A stretch of 64,000 bases of DNA, taken from contig NZ_MIJY01000003.1 in NCBI RefSeq assembly GCF_001730305.1, positions 1 through 64,000 on the forward strand, in the 5' to 3' direction. Under the pieces are notes generated by a model. The model ran no database searches. It had not been told where the DNA came from and saw only the letters and a list, made by a program, of their open reading frames with translations. Below, piece by piece: positions 15,372 to 24,998 of this stretch; the stretch's first letter is position 1, and every line of letters starts with the position of its first letter. Source of the DNA: Enterococcus termitis. GTDB lineage: Bacteria > Bacillota > Bacilli > Lactobacillales > Enterococcaceae. A program made the translations under genes and the position numbers.

Positions 15372-18044
15372 GTGAGAAAAAGTATATCTATCTTTTTAAT
15401 TTGTACATTAATTATGATGATTTTTCCGAGCGATTGGTCCTATGCTTTAGAATTTGAGCCGGCAAAATCAGTGCAGGAAAAAGAAGAAGTAATGACAGAA
15501 GAAACTTCAGAAGAACAAACAGATGTTGAGCAGACTACTGAGACTTCAGAGCTTGAGACAGTAGAAAGTTCAGAAGAGTCTAGTGAGAATGTCAGTACAA
15601 ACGGTGTAGAAAAAGAAGAGCTAAAAGGTAAAAATAATGAAGAATCTTTACCTATAGAAGAGAAGGATGTTGTAACCAAAACGCAATTATACAGTGAAGA
15701 TGTTATGCAAGAGGATGCAGATTTTTGGTTAGTAGATTCCGCTGCTACACTCACTGAATATTTAAAAGATAGCCAAAAATTGAAGTTTCGTTTAACGAAC
15801 AATATCGATTTGGGAACGAGTGCCTTTCAGCTGCAATCTGGTACGATCATTGATGGTGCAGGATATACCATTACCTATAATAAGAGTACGATAGCGGCTA
15901 GAGGTTTTTATACGAATCAAGCAAATGCAGTGATTGAGATTCGAAATACTCAATTTGGTAATACTGATGGAACAGGAGCCGTGGGTTATTACGGAATTGT
16001 CACAGGATCTGCAACGAATGTCACACTTATTTATGATGGTATTTCTTACTATTCGACAAATGGGCAAATGATTTATAATCCTAACGGTTCAGTTATTATG
16101 AGAGGAACAAATCGAATCGAGCAAAAAGGAACGAGTGCTTACTCTCAAGAATGGGCTGAGATCAATTATGTAGAAGTTGAAAATGGAGAAACAGTTATTG
16201 AACATTCGTCGAATCAAACAAATGCATTTATTTGGTCGACAAGCACTGCTTCTGGAAATCCTTATGCTAATACATCTCAAATCGTTGTTAGAGAAAACGC
16301 AGTATTAGATATCAAAACCAATAGCAATATGACCTACGGCACACTTGCGCCTAGTTACATTGTTGAAAAAAATGCTGTATTTAATTTGGATAAGGTTACA
16401 TTAGCGACCGGTGGGACGAGGAATCAATTTTTTTATTCATTACAAACACAGCCAGTCAATTTTTCTTTTCAAGAAAATGCGAAGGTCAACTTTGTTCTAC
16501 CTTTACCAATCAACCTAAATAGTTCTAAGGGTGGAATGGCGATCGGTAAAAATGCGGATGTTTCGATTGATGTTGCTAGTGGAGGAATCTTCACAACATC
16601 CGCTTCCAGCATGTTTGCAATCAGTATGGATAAAGCAAAGCAGGTTTCATTTTCAGGAACAAGCCTTGGGACTATTGGTTTAAATGGTGCAAATGGCGTA
16701 AATAATTTGTCCTTTACAAGTAACTATTTACAAAAAATAGAGACATTCACAAGTAAAACAAATAGCATGCCCACGCAAGAAATGTTTAAAGAGGCCTCAG
16801 ATCTAAGTGTTCAAGGAACAAACTTTACAAATATCCCAGGTACATTAGATTCTTTTTCTACTCAAGAGATTCTATCCTTAAAAAATTCGCAGAAAATCAT
16901 TTTTAGTGAATTTATGGATGTCCCAGATCAGTTAGGGCTAATTGCAGCTGATGAAACAGACACATCCATTTCTTTATACGGTTCATCGGTCAATAACGGA
17001 AGTCCTGCTTCGACAGTAAAATTTTTCTTATTTACTGCTGAAGCAGATACAAGCGATTTAAGAAAAGCTAAGCATATCGTCACATTGAATAATTTTGATG
17101 ATCAAGAAAATACAACACTGAATTCAATTTATAAAGTGACAATAGATGATTTAAACCCAAATACAAACTATTGGGCCCAAATGATTGTCACGAATCAAGT
17201 AGGAGAAAGTGATTTTTCGAATGTTGATAGATTTACCACAAAACCACAGCTGAAAAATATCACAGCAGATGTTACAACGACCTCAGCAATCATCAATGGT
17301 GAACTGGCTAGTGATACAGGAAAGTGGACAGATTATTCAAATGGAGAAGAGTTAGCGTTGCCTGGTCAACAAGCCTATTATGGCGGCAATTACCAACAAG
17401 TCAAAGTGGAATACAGCAAGAACAAAGCCTTTCCTGTACAGGAAACAAAAGCGCAAATTGCGGATCTTTATGGTGACAAAAATCAAAAATTTACGACGAA
17501 ATTAAATGGACTTGATGGAGATGTGACCTATTACGTTCGTACGAAAGTCACTGGGGTTTCTGGAGAAGAAGTTATCTTAGCGATGTCACCTTTAACCCAA
17601 TTTCAAACAGTAACAGAAATCATCAATGTGGAAGTTCCTATCGAGATGGCTTTTCAGACACAGAACAAAGATCTAGGTACCTTACAAGAAGGGAATGTAT
17701 CTTCAGCTGAATATCATGTTGTGAACAAAGGGAATGTATCTACAAAAGTATCAATAACGGATCTCACGAAGGAAAATATAGCTGCAAATCAACTACTATT
17801 ATTAGATCACTTTTCTGGCAATTCAGGCCAGGATGAATTGGCGTTACAAATGATAATAGACAATAATCAGCAAGAACCACTTTTTTTGACAAGTGATTTA
17901 TCAAACAATCCTTTAACAGTTGGCGTTTTGAACGTGAATGAACAAAAAAGTTTGAGTCTCGAAGGTAAGTACTTTAATCCAACGAAACAGGCAGTATTTC
18001 CGCTATATAAAATGACTTTCAAAGTTGAGAGAAATGAAGAATGA
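15372..18044 (+). CDS. Large secreted beta-helix/FN3 surface protein with WxL-locus-like C-terminal domain
   Basis: An 890-aa secreted protein. GTG 15372 follows AAGGAGG and gives a signal peptide (about 1-27, ending WSYALE). An acidic Glu/Ser/Thr linker runs to about 110. Residues about 115-500 look like the pectate-lyase-like right-handed beta-helix adhesive domain seen in enterococcal and lactobacillar WxL loci (RLTNNIDLGTSAF, GTIIDGAGYTI). Two FN3-like modules follow (about 532-623 and 624-750; LNPNTNYWAQMIV, GLDGDVTYYVRTKV). The last ~140 residues (INVEVPIEMAF, SSAEYHVVNKGN) resemble the 218-aa protein encoded two genes downstream. No LPxTG or clear WxL motif is present, so attachment must be indirect. 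It is the first gene of the locus, 10 bases ahead of the next. An adhesin is the likely role. Confidence 0.75.
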   Translation: MRKSISIFLICTLIMMIFPSDWSYALEFEPAKSVQEKEEVMTEETSEEQTDVEQTTETSELETVESSEESSENVSTNGVEKEELKGKNNEESLPIEEKDVVTKTQLYSEDVMQEDADFWLVDSAATLTEYLKDSQKLKFRLTNNIDLGTSAFQLQSGTIIDGAGYTITYNKSTIAARGFYTNQANAVIEIRNTQFGNTDGTGAVGYYGIVTGSATNVTLIYDGISYYSTNGQMIYNPNGSVIMRGTNRIEQKGTSAYSQEWAEINYVEVENGETVIEHSSNQTNAFIWSTSTASGNPYANTSQIVVRENAVLDIKTNSNMTYGTLAPSYIVEKNAVFNLDKVTLATGGTRNQFFYSLQTQPVNFSFQENAKVNFVLPLPINLNSSKGGMAIGKNADVSIDVASGGIFTTSASSMFAISMDKAKQVSFSGTSLGTIGLNGANGVNNLSFTSNYLQKIETFTSKTNSMPTQEMFKEASDLSVQGTNFTNIPGTLDSFSTQEILSLKNSQKIIFSEFMDVPDQLGLIAADETDTSISLYGSSVNNGSPASTVKFFLFTAEADTSDLRKAKHIVTLNNFDDQENTTLNSIYKVTIDDLNPNTNYWAQMIVTNQVGESDFSNVDRFTTKPQLKNITADVTTTSAIINGELASDTGKWTDYSNGEELALPGQQAYYGGNYQQVKVEYSKNKAFPVQETKAQIADLYGDKNQKFTTKLNGLDGDVTYYVRTKVTGVSGEEVILAMSPLTQFQTVTEIINVEVPIEMAFQTQNKDLGTLQEGNVSSAEYHVVNKGNVSTKVSITDLTKENIAANQLLLLDHFSGNSGQDELALQMIIDNNQQEPLFLTSDLSNNPLTVGVLNVNEQKSLSLEGKYFNPTKQAVFPLYKMTFKVERNEE

Positions 18045-18054
18045 GAGGGATTCT

Positions 18055-18582
18055 ATGGACAAATCAAATGAAGAAAAGAAAAAGAAAAAACGACTGCTGC
18101 TATTATTACTGCTCCTTTTGGCAGTCGCAGCAGGAGGACTGTATTATTATTTTTCTAACAACACAGAGCCTGTTCAAGTCGTGTCTGGAGATTATCTGCC
18201 GGAGGCTAAAGGTGCAAAAAAAATGACTGATGCAGAACTTAAAGCTGCTGAACAAAAAGCCGTGGATGAAAGTAAATTCAATATGGTCATTAAATCGGTC
18301 GCTGTTTTTGAAACTGGCGAAAGTGAAGGCAGTCTTTATATCCAAAATCCAGTTGAGAATGGTTATCCAATCAACGTGGTCATTCATTTAGATAATTCCG
18401 ATGAACAAATTTATTCTTCTGGAGCGATTCAACCAGGCTATGAAATAACCAGTGCAAAACTAGATAAAAAGCTGGAAAAAGGTGATCATCCGGCGACTGC
18501 AACCTTTAATATCTATGATTCAAAAACCAAGAAGAAGCGTGGCCAAGTTCAGGCGGGGATAACGATTCAAGTCAACAACTAA
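18055..18582 (+). CDS. Single-pass membrane protein with extracellular beta domain, unknown
   Basis: A 175-aa type II membrane protein. A lysine-rich cytoplasmic start (MDKSNEEKKKKKR) is followed by a Leu-run transmembrane segment (about 14-32) and an external domain of about 135 residues. The external domain has a helical linker (TDAELKAAEQKA) and a beta-rich part with GSLYIQNPVENGYP, SGAIQPGYEI and KGDHPATATFNIYD, typical of an Ig-like sandwich. Start ATG 18055 has GAGAGGGA upstream and lies 10 bases after the large surface gene. The domain is not one I can name. Position and topology suggest a membrane-tethered chaperone, assembly factor or base for the secreted subunits, filling the place that DUF916/WxlIP proteins hold in classical WxL loci. 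That role is inference. Confidence 0.6.
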   Translation: MDKSNEEKKKKKRLLLLLLLLLAVAAGGLYYYFSNNTEPVQVVSGDYLPEAKGAKKMTDAELKAAEQKAVDESKFNMVIKSVAVFETGESEGSLYIQNPVENGYPINVVIHLDNSDEQIYSSGAIQPGYEITSAKLDKKLEKGDHPATATFNIYDSKTKKKRGQVQAGITIQVNN

Positions 18583-18647
18583 AATTGTATTTAACAGTAT
18601 ATCTGTTAAAAAATATATTATTCTACACACAAGAAGGAGAAATCAAT

Positions 18648-19304
18648 ATGAAAAGAACAAAATTAGTACTTAGTGCAGCAATGTTAAGTTTAAGTGTAGC
18701 TGGTTTAACGCACTTTGCGTCTGCACAAACGATCGATGGTGAAAATTCAGCAGATGTGATCATCAATGGAACGATTGGAAAATTAGACAATACAGATCCT
18801 GATACAAATATTCCAGAAGGGTCTGACGAATGGATCAATGTGACAGTCGATACGGCAACAGCATTCCACACTACGACTGCTAGTGCACATAAAAACATCG
18901 AATCAGCTGATTACAGTATTGTAAATAATTCAGGTCGTGGCGTAGCTGTTACGTTGAACAAAATGACTGGAACACCAACATATGTGGATACGTTAAAAAT
19001 CAAAGCTAAAGGGACTGGTTTATTCGCTACCCCTACTGAAAAAGATTTAATTAAAGATAATGCTGTTGTAGACTTAACAAGCTCACCAGTTTGGCTAACA
19101 CTAGCTAACAAAGATGGTCGCTTAAATATTGATACTGATGAAGCAGCAGCTTACGCAAATGAAGCAAAATTTACCTATGTAGGAACAACAGTAGCGGACT
19201 TACCTACGGATGTAAATCAAACAGCTGCTAATGAAGATTATACGTTGACATTGAAATTTGCCTCAATTCAAAAAGATGGTACGACGATCGGTGTAACACC
19301 ATAA
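18648..19304 (+). CDS. Secreted beta-sandwich protein, WxL-locus-like subunit
   Basis: A 218-aa secreted protein with a clear signal peptide (1-27, ending FASAQ). ATG 18648 follows AAGAAGGAGA. Soon after cleavage comes a strand VIINGTIGK, then an acidic DPDTNIPEGSDEW linker and a beta-rich domain (INVTVDTATAF, ESADYSIVNNSGRG, VWLTLANKDGR, DYTLTLKFASI). The same block order appears in the last ~140 residues of the 890-aa protein, so the two share a domain. There is no anchor motif, and the WxL tripeptide is replaced by VWLTL, so it is at most a divergent relative of WxL proteins. It is probably the abundant structural or wall-binding subunit of the locus. Confidence 0.65.
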   Translation: MKRTKLVLSAAMLSLSVAGLTHFASAQTIDGENSADVIINGTIGKLDNTDPDTNIPEGSDEWINVTVDTATAFHTTTASAHKNIESADYSIVNNSGRGVAVTLNKMTGTPTYVDTLKIKAKGTGLFATPTEKDLIKDNAVVDLTSSPVWLTLANKDGRLNIDTDEAAAYANEAKFTYVGTTVADLPTDVNQTAANEDYTLTLKFASIQKDGTTIGVTP

Positions 19305-19327
19305 TAATCAAAAGGTTGTGATGAAGG

Positions 19328-19654
19328 ATGAAACGATATCGAATTTCGCTCGTCACATTGATTCTTTTAACTGGTTTTAGTCTTTTTCAAATAGCCTTCG
19401 ATCGTGTAGCTGCTGCCGAGATACAAATCTCCGGTCAGATTGGTAAAGATGAACAAGCGGTCGAACCATCAGTTGAACCAGAAAAAAAGCAGGAACTTGC
19501 ACAACCAATGCAAACACACATAGTATTAAAAAAATTTCCCGATACAGGTTTTATTACGAATAAACTAGCGCTAATTGGTTTGCTTGTATTATTAATCTAT
19601 TTAACGATTTTGATAAGGGAAGCACATAGAAAAAGAACAGGATCCAGCCGTTAA
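19328..19654 (+). CDS. Short FPDTG sortase-anchored protein
   Basis: A 108-aa protein with signal peptide (about 1-30, ending VAAAE), a 40-residue polar stretch (VEPSVEPEKKQE), the sortase motif FPDTG (about 71-75), a hydrophobic segment and the basic tail RKRTGSSR. Such small LPxTG proteins accompany WxL loci. Its mature N-terminus, IQISGQIGK, mirrors VIINGTIGK of the preceding secreted protein; that may be a shared interaction strand. It starts 24 bases after the previous gene with GGTTGTGATGAAGG-type spacing and is the last gene of the locus. No sortase gene is in the window, so a housekeeping sortase would be used. Confidence 0.75.
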   Translation: MKRYRISLVTLILLTGFSLFQIAFDRVAAAEIQISGQIGKDEQAVEPSVEPEKKQELAQPMQTHIVLKKFPDTGFITNKLALIGLLVLLIYLTILIREAHRKRTGSSR

Positions 19655-19986
19655 AGACTGGAATAACTCTTGTGATGATTAGGCAAGGTTAGATGAAAAA
19701 TGCTAACTTTGAAGAAACGATCATTGCAGGAGTTTTATTTTTATTAAACGAATCTTACCAGTAAATCAAGGATTGACAGCGTTTTCCAGTAATGTTATGA
19801 TTAATGTAATCAATGGAATGTAACTGGATTTTCTGGGCATAACCACAGTATAGCAAAGAGGACAATGCGTTTGTCGTTTTTTCTATGTTGTGGTTTTATT
19901 TTTTGGCGGGAGTCAAAAAGCTCAACTAAATCAAGAAAATGAAGGAACGCAACGTTTTTTAAAAAACATAGTAAGGAGAATGATGA
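19655..19986. other. Intergenic region upstream of bglA: promoter, cre, hairpin
   Basis: A 332-base gap. Apart from the promoter/cre (listed separately), it contains a hairpin AACCACA/TGTGGTT with a T-rich 3' side at about 19840-19897. It lies between promoter and gene and could be a conditional terminator of the bgl leader. I did not find a convincing RAT antiterminator sequence. Confidence 0.45.
19773..19801 (+). promoter_or_regulatory. Promoter of the beta-glucosidase gene with overlapping cre site
   Basis: TTGACA (19773-19778), 17 bp, then TATGAT (19796-19801). The sequence TTGACAGCGTTTTCCA overlaps it and is close to the CcpA cre consensus (TGWAARCGYTWWCW), so carbon catabolite repression is expected. 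Confidence 0.65.
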
Positions 19987-21456
<1,470 letters not shown>

Positions 21457-21530
21457 AAACAGAAAAAAAATGTTTTATTCATTTAAGCGCGGATTTGTAC
21501 TTCTGTTCCCGCCGGTTATAAGGATCCCAC

Positions 21531-21578
21531 GTGAGTGAGATATGACTCGAAGAGTTATGTCTCACTCACTCTTTTTTG
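21531..21578 (+). terminator. Terminator after bglA
   Basis: GTGAGTGAGATATGACTC and GAGTTATGTCTCACTCAC form a long hairpin followed by TCTTTTTT. Confidence 0.93.
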
Positions 21579-21619
21579 CATATATTTTTAATCAAATTCA
21601 TAGAAAAAATAAGAATCAC

Positions 21620-21647
21620 TTGTTGTAAATAAGAACAATGGTATACT
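21620..21647 (+). promoter_or_regulatory. Promoter of the GNAT-rhodanese pair
   Basis: TTGTTG (21620-21625), 16 bp, then TATACT (21642-21647). GGGGTGA (21654-21660) is the RBS for ATG 21666. Confidence 0.55.
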
Positions 21648-21665
21648 GCTAATGGGGTGAAATTC

Positions 21666-22166
21666 ATGATTATCAGAGAAATCTTACCAAAAGACGATAA
21701 AGCAATCAAACATCTCATCAAAGCTACTTTAGAATCCTTCGATCTGGCTATTGCTGGGACAGCCTATTTTGACCCTGAACTTGAACAACTAAGTCAGTAC
21801 TATGCACGTCAAACCAATGGTACATATTGGGTAGTTGAAATCAATGATGAGATTATCGGTGGTTGCGGTATTGCACCTTTTGATATGAATAGAAAAATTT
21901 GTGAGTTGCAAAAACTTTATTTAGACCCAAAAGCTCAAGGGCAAGGAATCGCCAAAGTACTGATGAAAACAGCATTGAGCTATGCCCAAAACTATTATGA
22001 TTACTGCTATTTAGAGACAATGAACAAGATGGACAAAGCGAATAGTTTGTATCGGTCATTTGGCTTTACAAAATTAAATGAACCTTTAGTAGGATCTGTT
22101 CACAGTGTTATGGACGTTTGGTATTTGAAAAAGCTGCAGGAGGAACCTAATGAAGAGAATATCTAA
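21666..22166 (+). CDS. GNAT family N-acetyltransferase
   Basis: A 166-aa acetyl-CoA-dependent acyltransferase. The GNAT core is visible: motif A with LQKLYLDPKAQGQGIAKVL (the QGQGIA pyrophosphate loop) around residues 83-100, and motif B with YCYLETMNKMDKANSLYRSFGF, in which the aromatic YRSFGF is typical. The start at ATG 21666 is favoured over GTG 21657 because GGGGTGA then lies five bases upstream. Its end overlaps the rhodanese gene by 17 bases, so the two are translated together. The substrate is unknown. Confidence 0.85.
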   Translation: MIIREILPKDDKAIKHLIKATLESFDLAIAGTAYFDPELEQLSQYYARQTNGTYWVVEINDEIIGGCGIAPFDMNRKICELQKLYLDPKAQGQGIAKVLMKTALSYAQNYYDYCYLETMNKMDKANSLYRSFGFTKLNEPLVGSVHSVMDVWYLKKLQEEPNEENI

Positions 22167-22458
22167 TAAAGAATTAAAAGAATTGATTGAGTTAACCACC
22201 AATCAGTCTGTATCGATCATTGATGTTCGTGAGGCAGAAGAGTTTATGGATGGACACATTGCAAGTGCTAAAAATGTTCCCTTATCAACATTATTTCAAG
22301 CGATGAAAGAACTTGATCCAGAACAAGCACATTATGTTATTTGTCAGCATGGTGTTCGTTCGGAGCATGCGTGTTCTTTTCTTGAAAATTACGGTTATAA
22401 TGTTATTTCCGTTTCAGAAGGAATGTCTGTTTGGAACGGACAAGTCAGCAGTATATAA
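22150..22458 (+). CDS. Rhodanese-like single-domain sulfurtransferase
   Basis: A 102-aa single rhodanese domain. SIIDVREAEEFMDGHIASAKNVPLS is the CH2A-type region (cited in parts: IDVREAEEF and DGHIASAKN). The active-site loop is YVICQHGVRSEHAC, with catalytic Cys in ICQHGVRS (about residue 62). Such proteins carry sulfane sulfur for thiolation or detoxification. GCAGGAGG precedes ATG 22150, inside the end of the GNAT gene. A terminator follows 60 bases downstream. Confidence 0.88.
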   Translation: MKRISNKELKELIELTTNQSVSIIDVREAEEFMDGHIASAKNVPLSTLFQAMKELDPEQAHYVICQHGVRSEHACSFLENYGYNVISVSEGMSVWNGQVSSI

Positions 22459-22516
22459 GAATTGAGTGATTTATGATAGAAAATAAGCACGTTTGTTAAA
22501 GTATCTGCCTTAAAGA

Positions 22517-22553
22517 AAACCCCTGTCAAGGATCGCCTTGTGCAGGGGTTTAG
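22517..22553 (+). terminator. Terminator after the rhodanese gene
   Basis: AAACCCCTG and CAGGGGTTT pair, with an inner TCAAGG/CCTTG stem. It lies between the rhodanese gene and the convergent ABC operon. Confidence 0.8.
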
Positions 22554-22625
22554 TGTTTAGCACAGTACCAAATGCAGTATAATAAGCGGCTAAGTAATGA
22601 GTAGAAGAGAAGAAAGCGTGAAAAA

Positions 22626-23444
22626 TTATTTTGTTACATCTTCTCCAAACCATTCTTTAGATATTTCCGCAAGTTTTCCTGATTTTCTTAGCTGTTCAAA
22701 GGCAGTGTTGATCTTTTGAGCAAGCTTTTGATCAGATTTTCTTATTCCGACAGCAAAGGCCTCACTTTCAAAATCACCGCTGACGATCGAGTAGTCAGCT
22801 AGATTGTCCTCATGAGAAAGATAGTAATTAGCGTATACTCGATCGATCAGTAACCCATCAATTCGTCCAGATTTTAAATCCATGAAGGCTTCATTGAACC
22901 CATCATACAAAATCGCCGTTTGATCTTTTACACTATTTTTCAGGATTTCTGGTTGTTCTTCAAAACTATGGTAGCCGGAAGAGCCATTTTGAGCACCTAA
23001 AATTTTACCTTTCATATCAGAAAAATGATTGATCTGATTTTTCTTCAAAGAGACGACTACTTGTTCATTTTCCATATATTCATCGCTGAACAAGACTTTT
23101 TCTTCCCGCTCCGCGCTTTTAGAATAGCCATTCCAAATTAAGTCGATCGTTTGGTTTTGTAGTTCATTTTCTTTCATGGACCAGTCGATTGGCTGGAAAT
23201 CTACCTTGATCCCATATTGTTCAAATACAGCTCTAGCTAAATCAACATCAAAGCCGATAATTTTTCCTGCTTTACTTTGAAAGCCCATTGGTACAAAGGA
23301 ATCATCCAAACCAACAATGATGCGTTTTTCATTATCGATACGTGACCATTGATCCGTATCCGTTTTTTTTCTGCCGCAGCCAGAGATGATCAGAATTAAA
23401 AGTAAGATGAGAATCGTGGAGAATAGTTTTCTTTTTTTCTTCAT
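22626..23444 (-). CDS. Amino-acid ABC transporter substrate-binding lipoprotein (predicted histidine)
   Basis: A 272-aa periplasmic-binding-type lipoprotein with signal peptide and lipobox ISGCG. The SBP_bac_3 fold is evident from IIVGLDDSFVPMGF, GKIIGFDVDLARAVF and the end AEISKEWFGED. It binds a polar amino acid outside the cell and delivers it to the permease. It is the last gene of a three-gene minus-strand operon (permease, ATPase, SBP), 12 bases after the ATPase gene. The T-box leaders upstream, read as His-specific, suggest histidine as ligand (HisXYZ type); cystine or glutamine cannot be excluded from the protein alone. Confidence 0.85.
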   Translation of the reverse strand: MKKKRKLFSTILILLLILIISGCGRKKTDTDQWSRIDNEKRIIVGLDDSFVPMGFQSKAGKIIGFDVDLARAVFEQYGIKVDFQPIDWSMKENELQNQTIDLIWNGYSKSAEREEKVLFSDEYMENEQVVVSLKKNQINHFSDMKGKILGAQNGSSGYHSFEEQPEILKNSVKDQTAILYDGFNEAFMDLKSGRIDGLLIDRVYANYYLSHEDNLADYSIVSGDFESEAFAVGIRKSDQKLAQKINTAFEQLRKSGKLAEISKEWFGEDVTK

Positions 23445-23456
23445 AGTGGCTCCTTT

Positions 23457-24092
23457 CTACTGAACAGGTGTGACTGTCAGGATATTATCAGCGATATTTT
23501 CAGCAAACGTCATGTCGTGGGTAACGACGATTTGAGTCATTCCTTGGGCTTTCAAGGTTAAAATCACTTCTTCTACTTGTTGTCGAAGCTCAGGATCGAG
23601 GGCACTAGTAGGTTCGTCATAACCCAATATTTTCGGCTTCATTGCTAATGCTCGTGCGAGAGCAACACGCTGTTTTTGACCACCAGATAATTGGTAAGGG
23701 TACAAATTTTCTTTATCGCTTAATCCAAATTTAGCTAATAGATCAAGTGCTTCAGTCACACTTGCTTCTTTTGTTTGTTTTAAGGAAAGCATGGGTGCTA
23801 AAGTTATATTCTCTAAAACGGAGAGATGTGGAAATAATTGAAAGTCCTGAAAAACAATCCCGACCACTTGATCTGCATTATCCATTTCAACTGGATCAAA
23901 TTTCGTACCATCTATGATCAGTTCTCCAGAATCAATCGTCTCTAATCCTGCCAAACATCTTAGTAAGGTCGTCTTACCTCCGCCAGATGGTCCGACGATC
24001 GTTAAAATCTCACCATCTTGGATCTCCAAATTTAATTGATCGATAATTCGTCGACCATCGAAGCTTTTCGTTAAATCTTTAATAAGTAACAT
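23457..24092 (-). CDS. Amino-acid ABC transporter ATP-binding protein
   Basis: A 211-aa ATPase of the polar amino acid uptake class. Walker A is GPSGGGKTT, the Q-loop FQDFQLFPHL, the signature LSGGQKQRVALARAL, Walker B ILGYDEPTSALDPE and the H-loop VVTHDM. In Walker B, GYDEP replaces the more common LFDEP. Length is slightly short (typical about 240 aa), lacking the usual C-terminal extension. AGGAGG lies upstream of the ATG. It sits between permease and SBP in the T-box-controlled operon, with 225 bases of repeat-like sequence separating it from the permease. Confidence 0.92.
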   Translation of the reverse strand: MLLIKDLTKSFDGRRIIDQLNLEIQDGEILTIVGPSGGGKTTLLRCLAGLETIDSGELIIDGTKFDPVEMDNADQVVGIVFQDFQLFPHLSVLENITLAPMLSLKQTKEASVTEALDLLAKFGLSDKENLYPYQLSGGQKQRVALARALAMKPKILGYDEPTSALDPELRQQVEEVILTLKAQGMTQIVVTHDMTFAENIADNILTVTPVQ

Positions 24093-24116
24093 AGAAATTC
24101 CTCCTTAATATAATAG

Positions 24117-24235
24117 CGGAACAAGCTGCTTAGCCTTAACAGGAAAATAGGAAGGCTGGCTTGTGCAGTGGGATAAGAATAAACGTGGAACAGGCTCACT
24201 CACTAAGCCTTGATAGGAAATTAGGAAATTAGCTT
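24117..24235. repeat. Two imperfect ~45-bp direct repeats inside the transporter operon
   Basis: GGAACAAGCTGCTTAGCCTT near 24118 recurs as GGAACAGGCTCACTCACTAA... near 24189. In both, AGCCTT is followed by (A/G)A(C/T)AGGAAA and a TAGGAA block. The insert separates permease and ATPase genes and encodes nothing obvious. Confidence 0.55.
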
Positions 24236-24317
24236 TGAGATGATTTTTGTCTCACTGACAATTTATTTATTTTCCTAAGGATTGATTTAGGCAATTCGAT
24301 AATAAGAACAGTCAATT

Positions 24318-24959
24318 CTATTTATAATATTGATAATGTTTTTCTAATTTCTTTGAAGCTAAGGTCAAAACGGCAGTCAATAAAAGATAAATGATGCCCA
24401 CTAAAACTAGAGGTAATAGACTGACATCTCGACTCATCGCAATTTTTCCTGCACGCAATAGATCGCCTAGGCCAAGAACATAAATAAGTGAAGTATCTTT
24501 GACTAAATTGATTACTTCATTCCCTATAGAAGGTAGGACTACTTTGATTACTTGAGGCAAAATAATTTTTGAAACAGTTTGAAATTTTGTTAAACGAAGA
24601 ACCTTTGCGGCTTCATACTGACCTTCTGGAATCGACTGAATTCCGCCTCGAAAGATTTCAGCAAAATAAGCAGCATAGTTCAAAATAAAAGCGAATAAGG
24701 CAGCATCATAACGCTCGAAAACAACTCCAATCAACGGTAGTCCGTAAAAAACAAAGATCAGCTGTAAAAGTAAAGGTGTTCCGCGCATCAACCAAATATA
24801 AATATTGATCAAAAACTGTAGCGGTTTAAAATTCGTTTGCAAAGCGAAAGCCACTAAAATTCCTAAAGGGATCGAGCCGAGCAACGTAAAGATAAACACC
24901 TTCAATGTCATAAATGCGCCATCCAATAAAGCAGGTAAAATTTCTAAAATATAATCCAT
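24318..24959 (-). CDS. Amino-acid ABC transporter permease
   Basis: A 213-aa inner-membrane permease of the His/Glu/Gln (HisM/ArtQ) type with about five membrane spans. The family signatures RGTPLLLQLIFVFYGLP, AYFAEIFRGGIQSIPEGQ (the EAA loop region, cited as AEIFRGGIQSI) and EVINLVKDTSLIYVLG are present. The start is ATG at 24959 after GGAGG; an upstream in-frame start at 25049 would lie inside the T-box terminator. First gene of the operon. Confidence 0.9.
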   Translation of the reverse strand: MDYILEILPALLDGAFMTLKVFIFTLLGSIPLGILVAFALQTNFKPLQFLINIYIWLMRGTPLLLQLIFVFYGLPLIGVVFERYDAALFAFILNYAAYFAEIFRGGIQSIPEGQYEAAKVLRLTKFQTVSKIILPQVIKVVLPSIGNEVINLVKDTSLIYVLGLGDLLRAGKIAMSRDVSLLPLVLVGIIYLLLTAVLTLASKKLEKHYQYYK

Positions 24960-24998
24960 GATAATTCCTCCATTTTTTTTATGTGTAGCAAATAAAAC

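Noticed and set aside
15188..15457. 89-aa ORF upstream of the 890-aa protein gene
   Set aside because: It runs through the promoter and RBS of that gene and into its signal peptide in another frame, with no RBS of its own.
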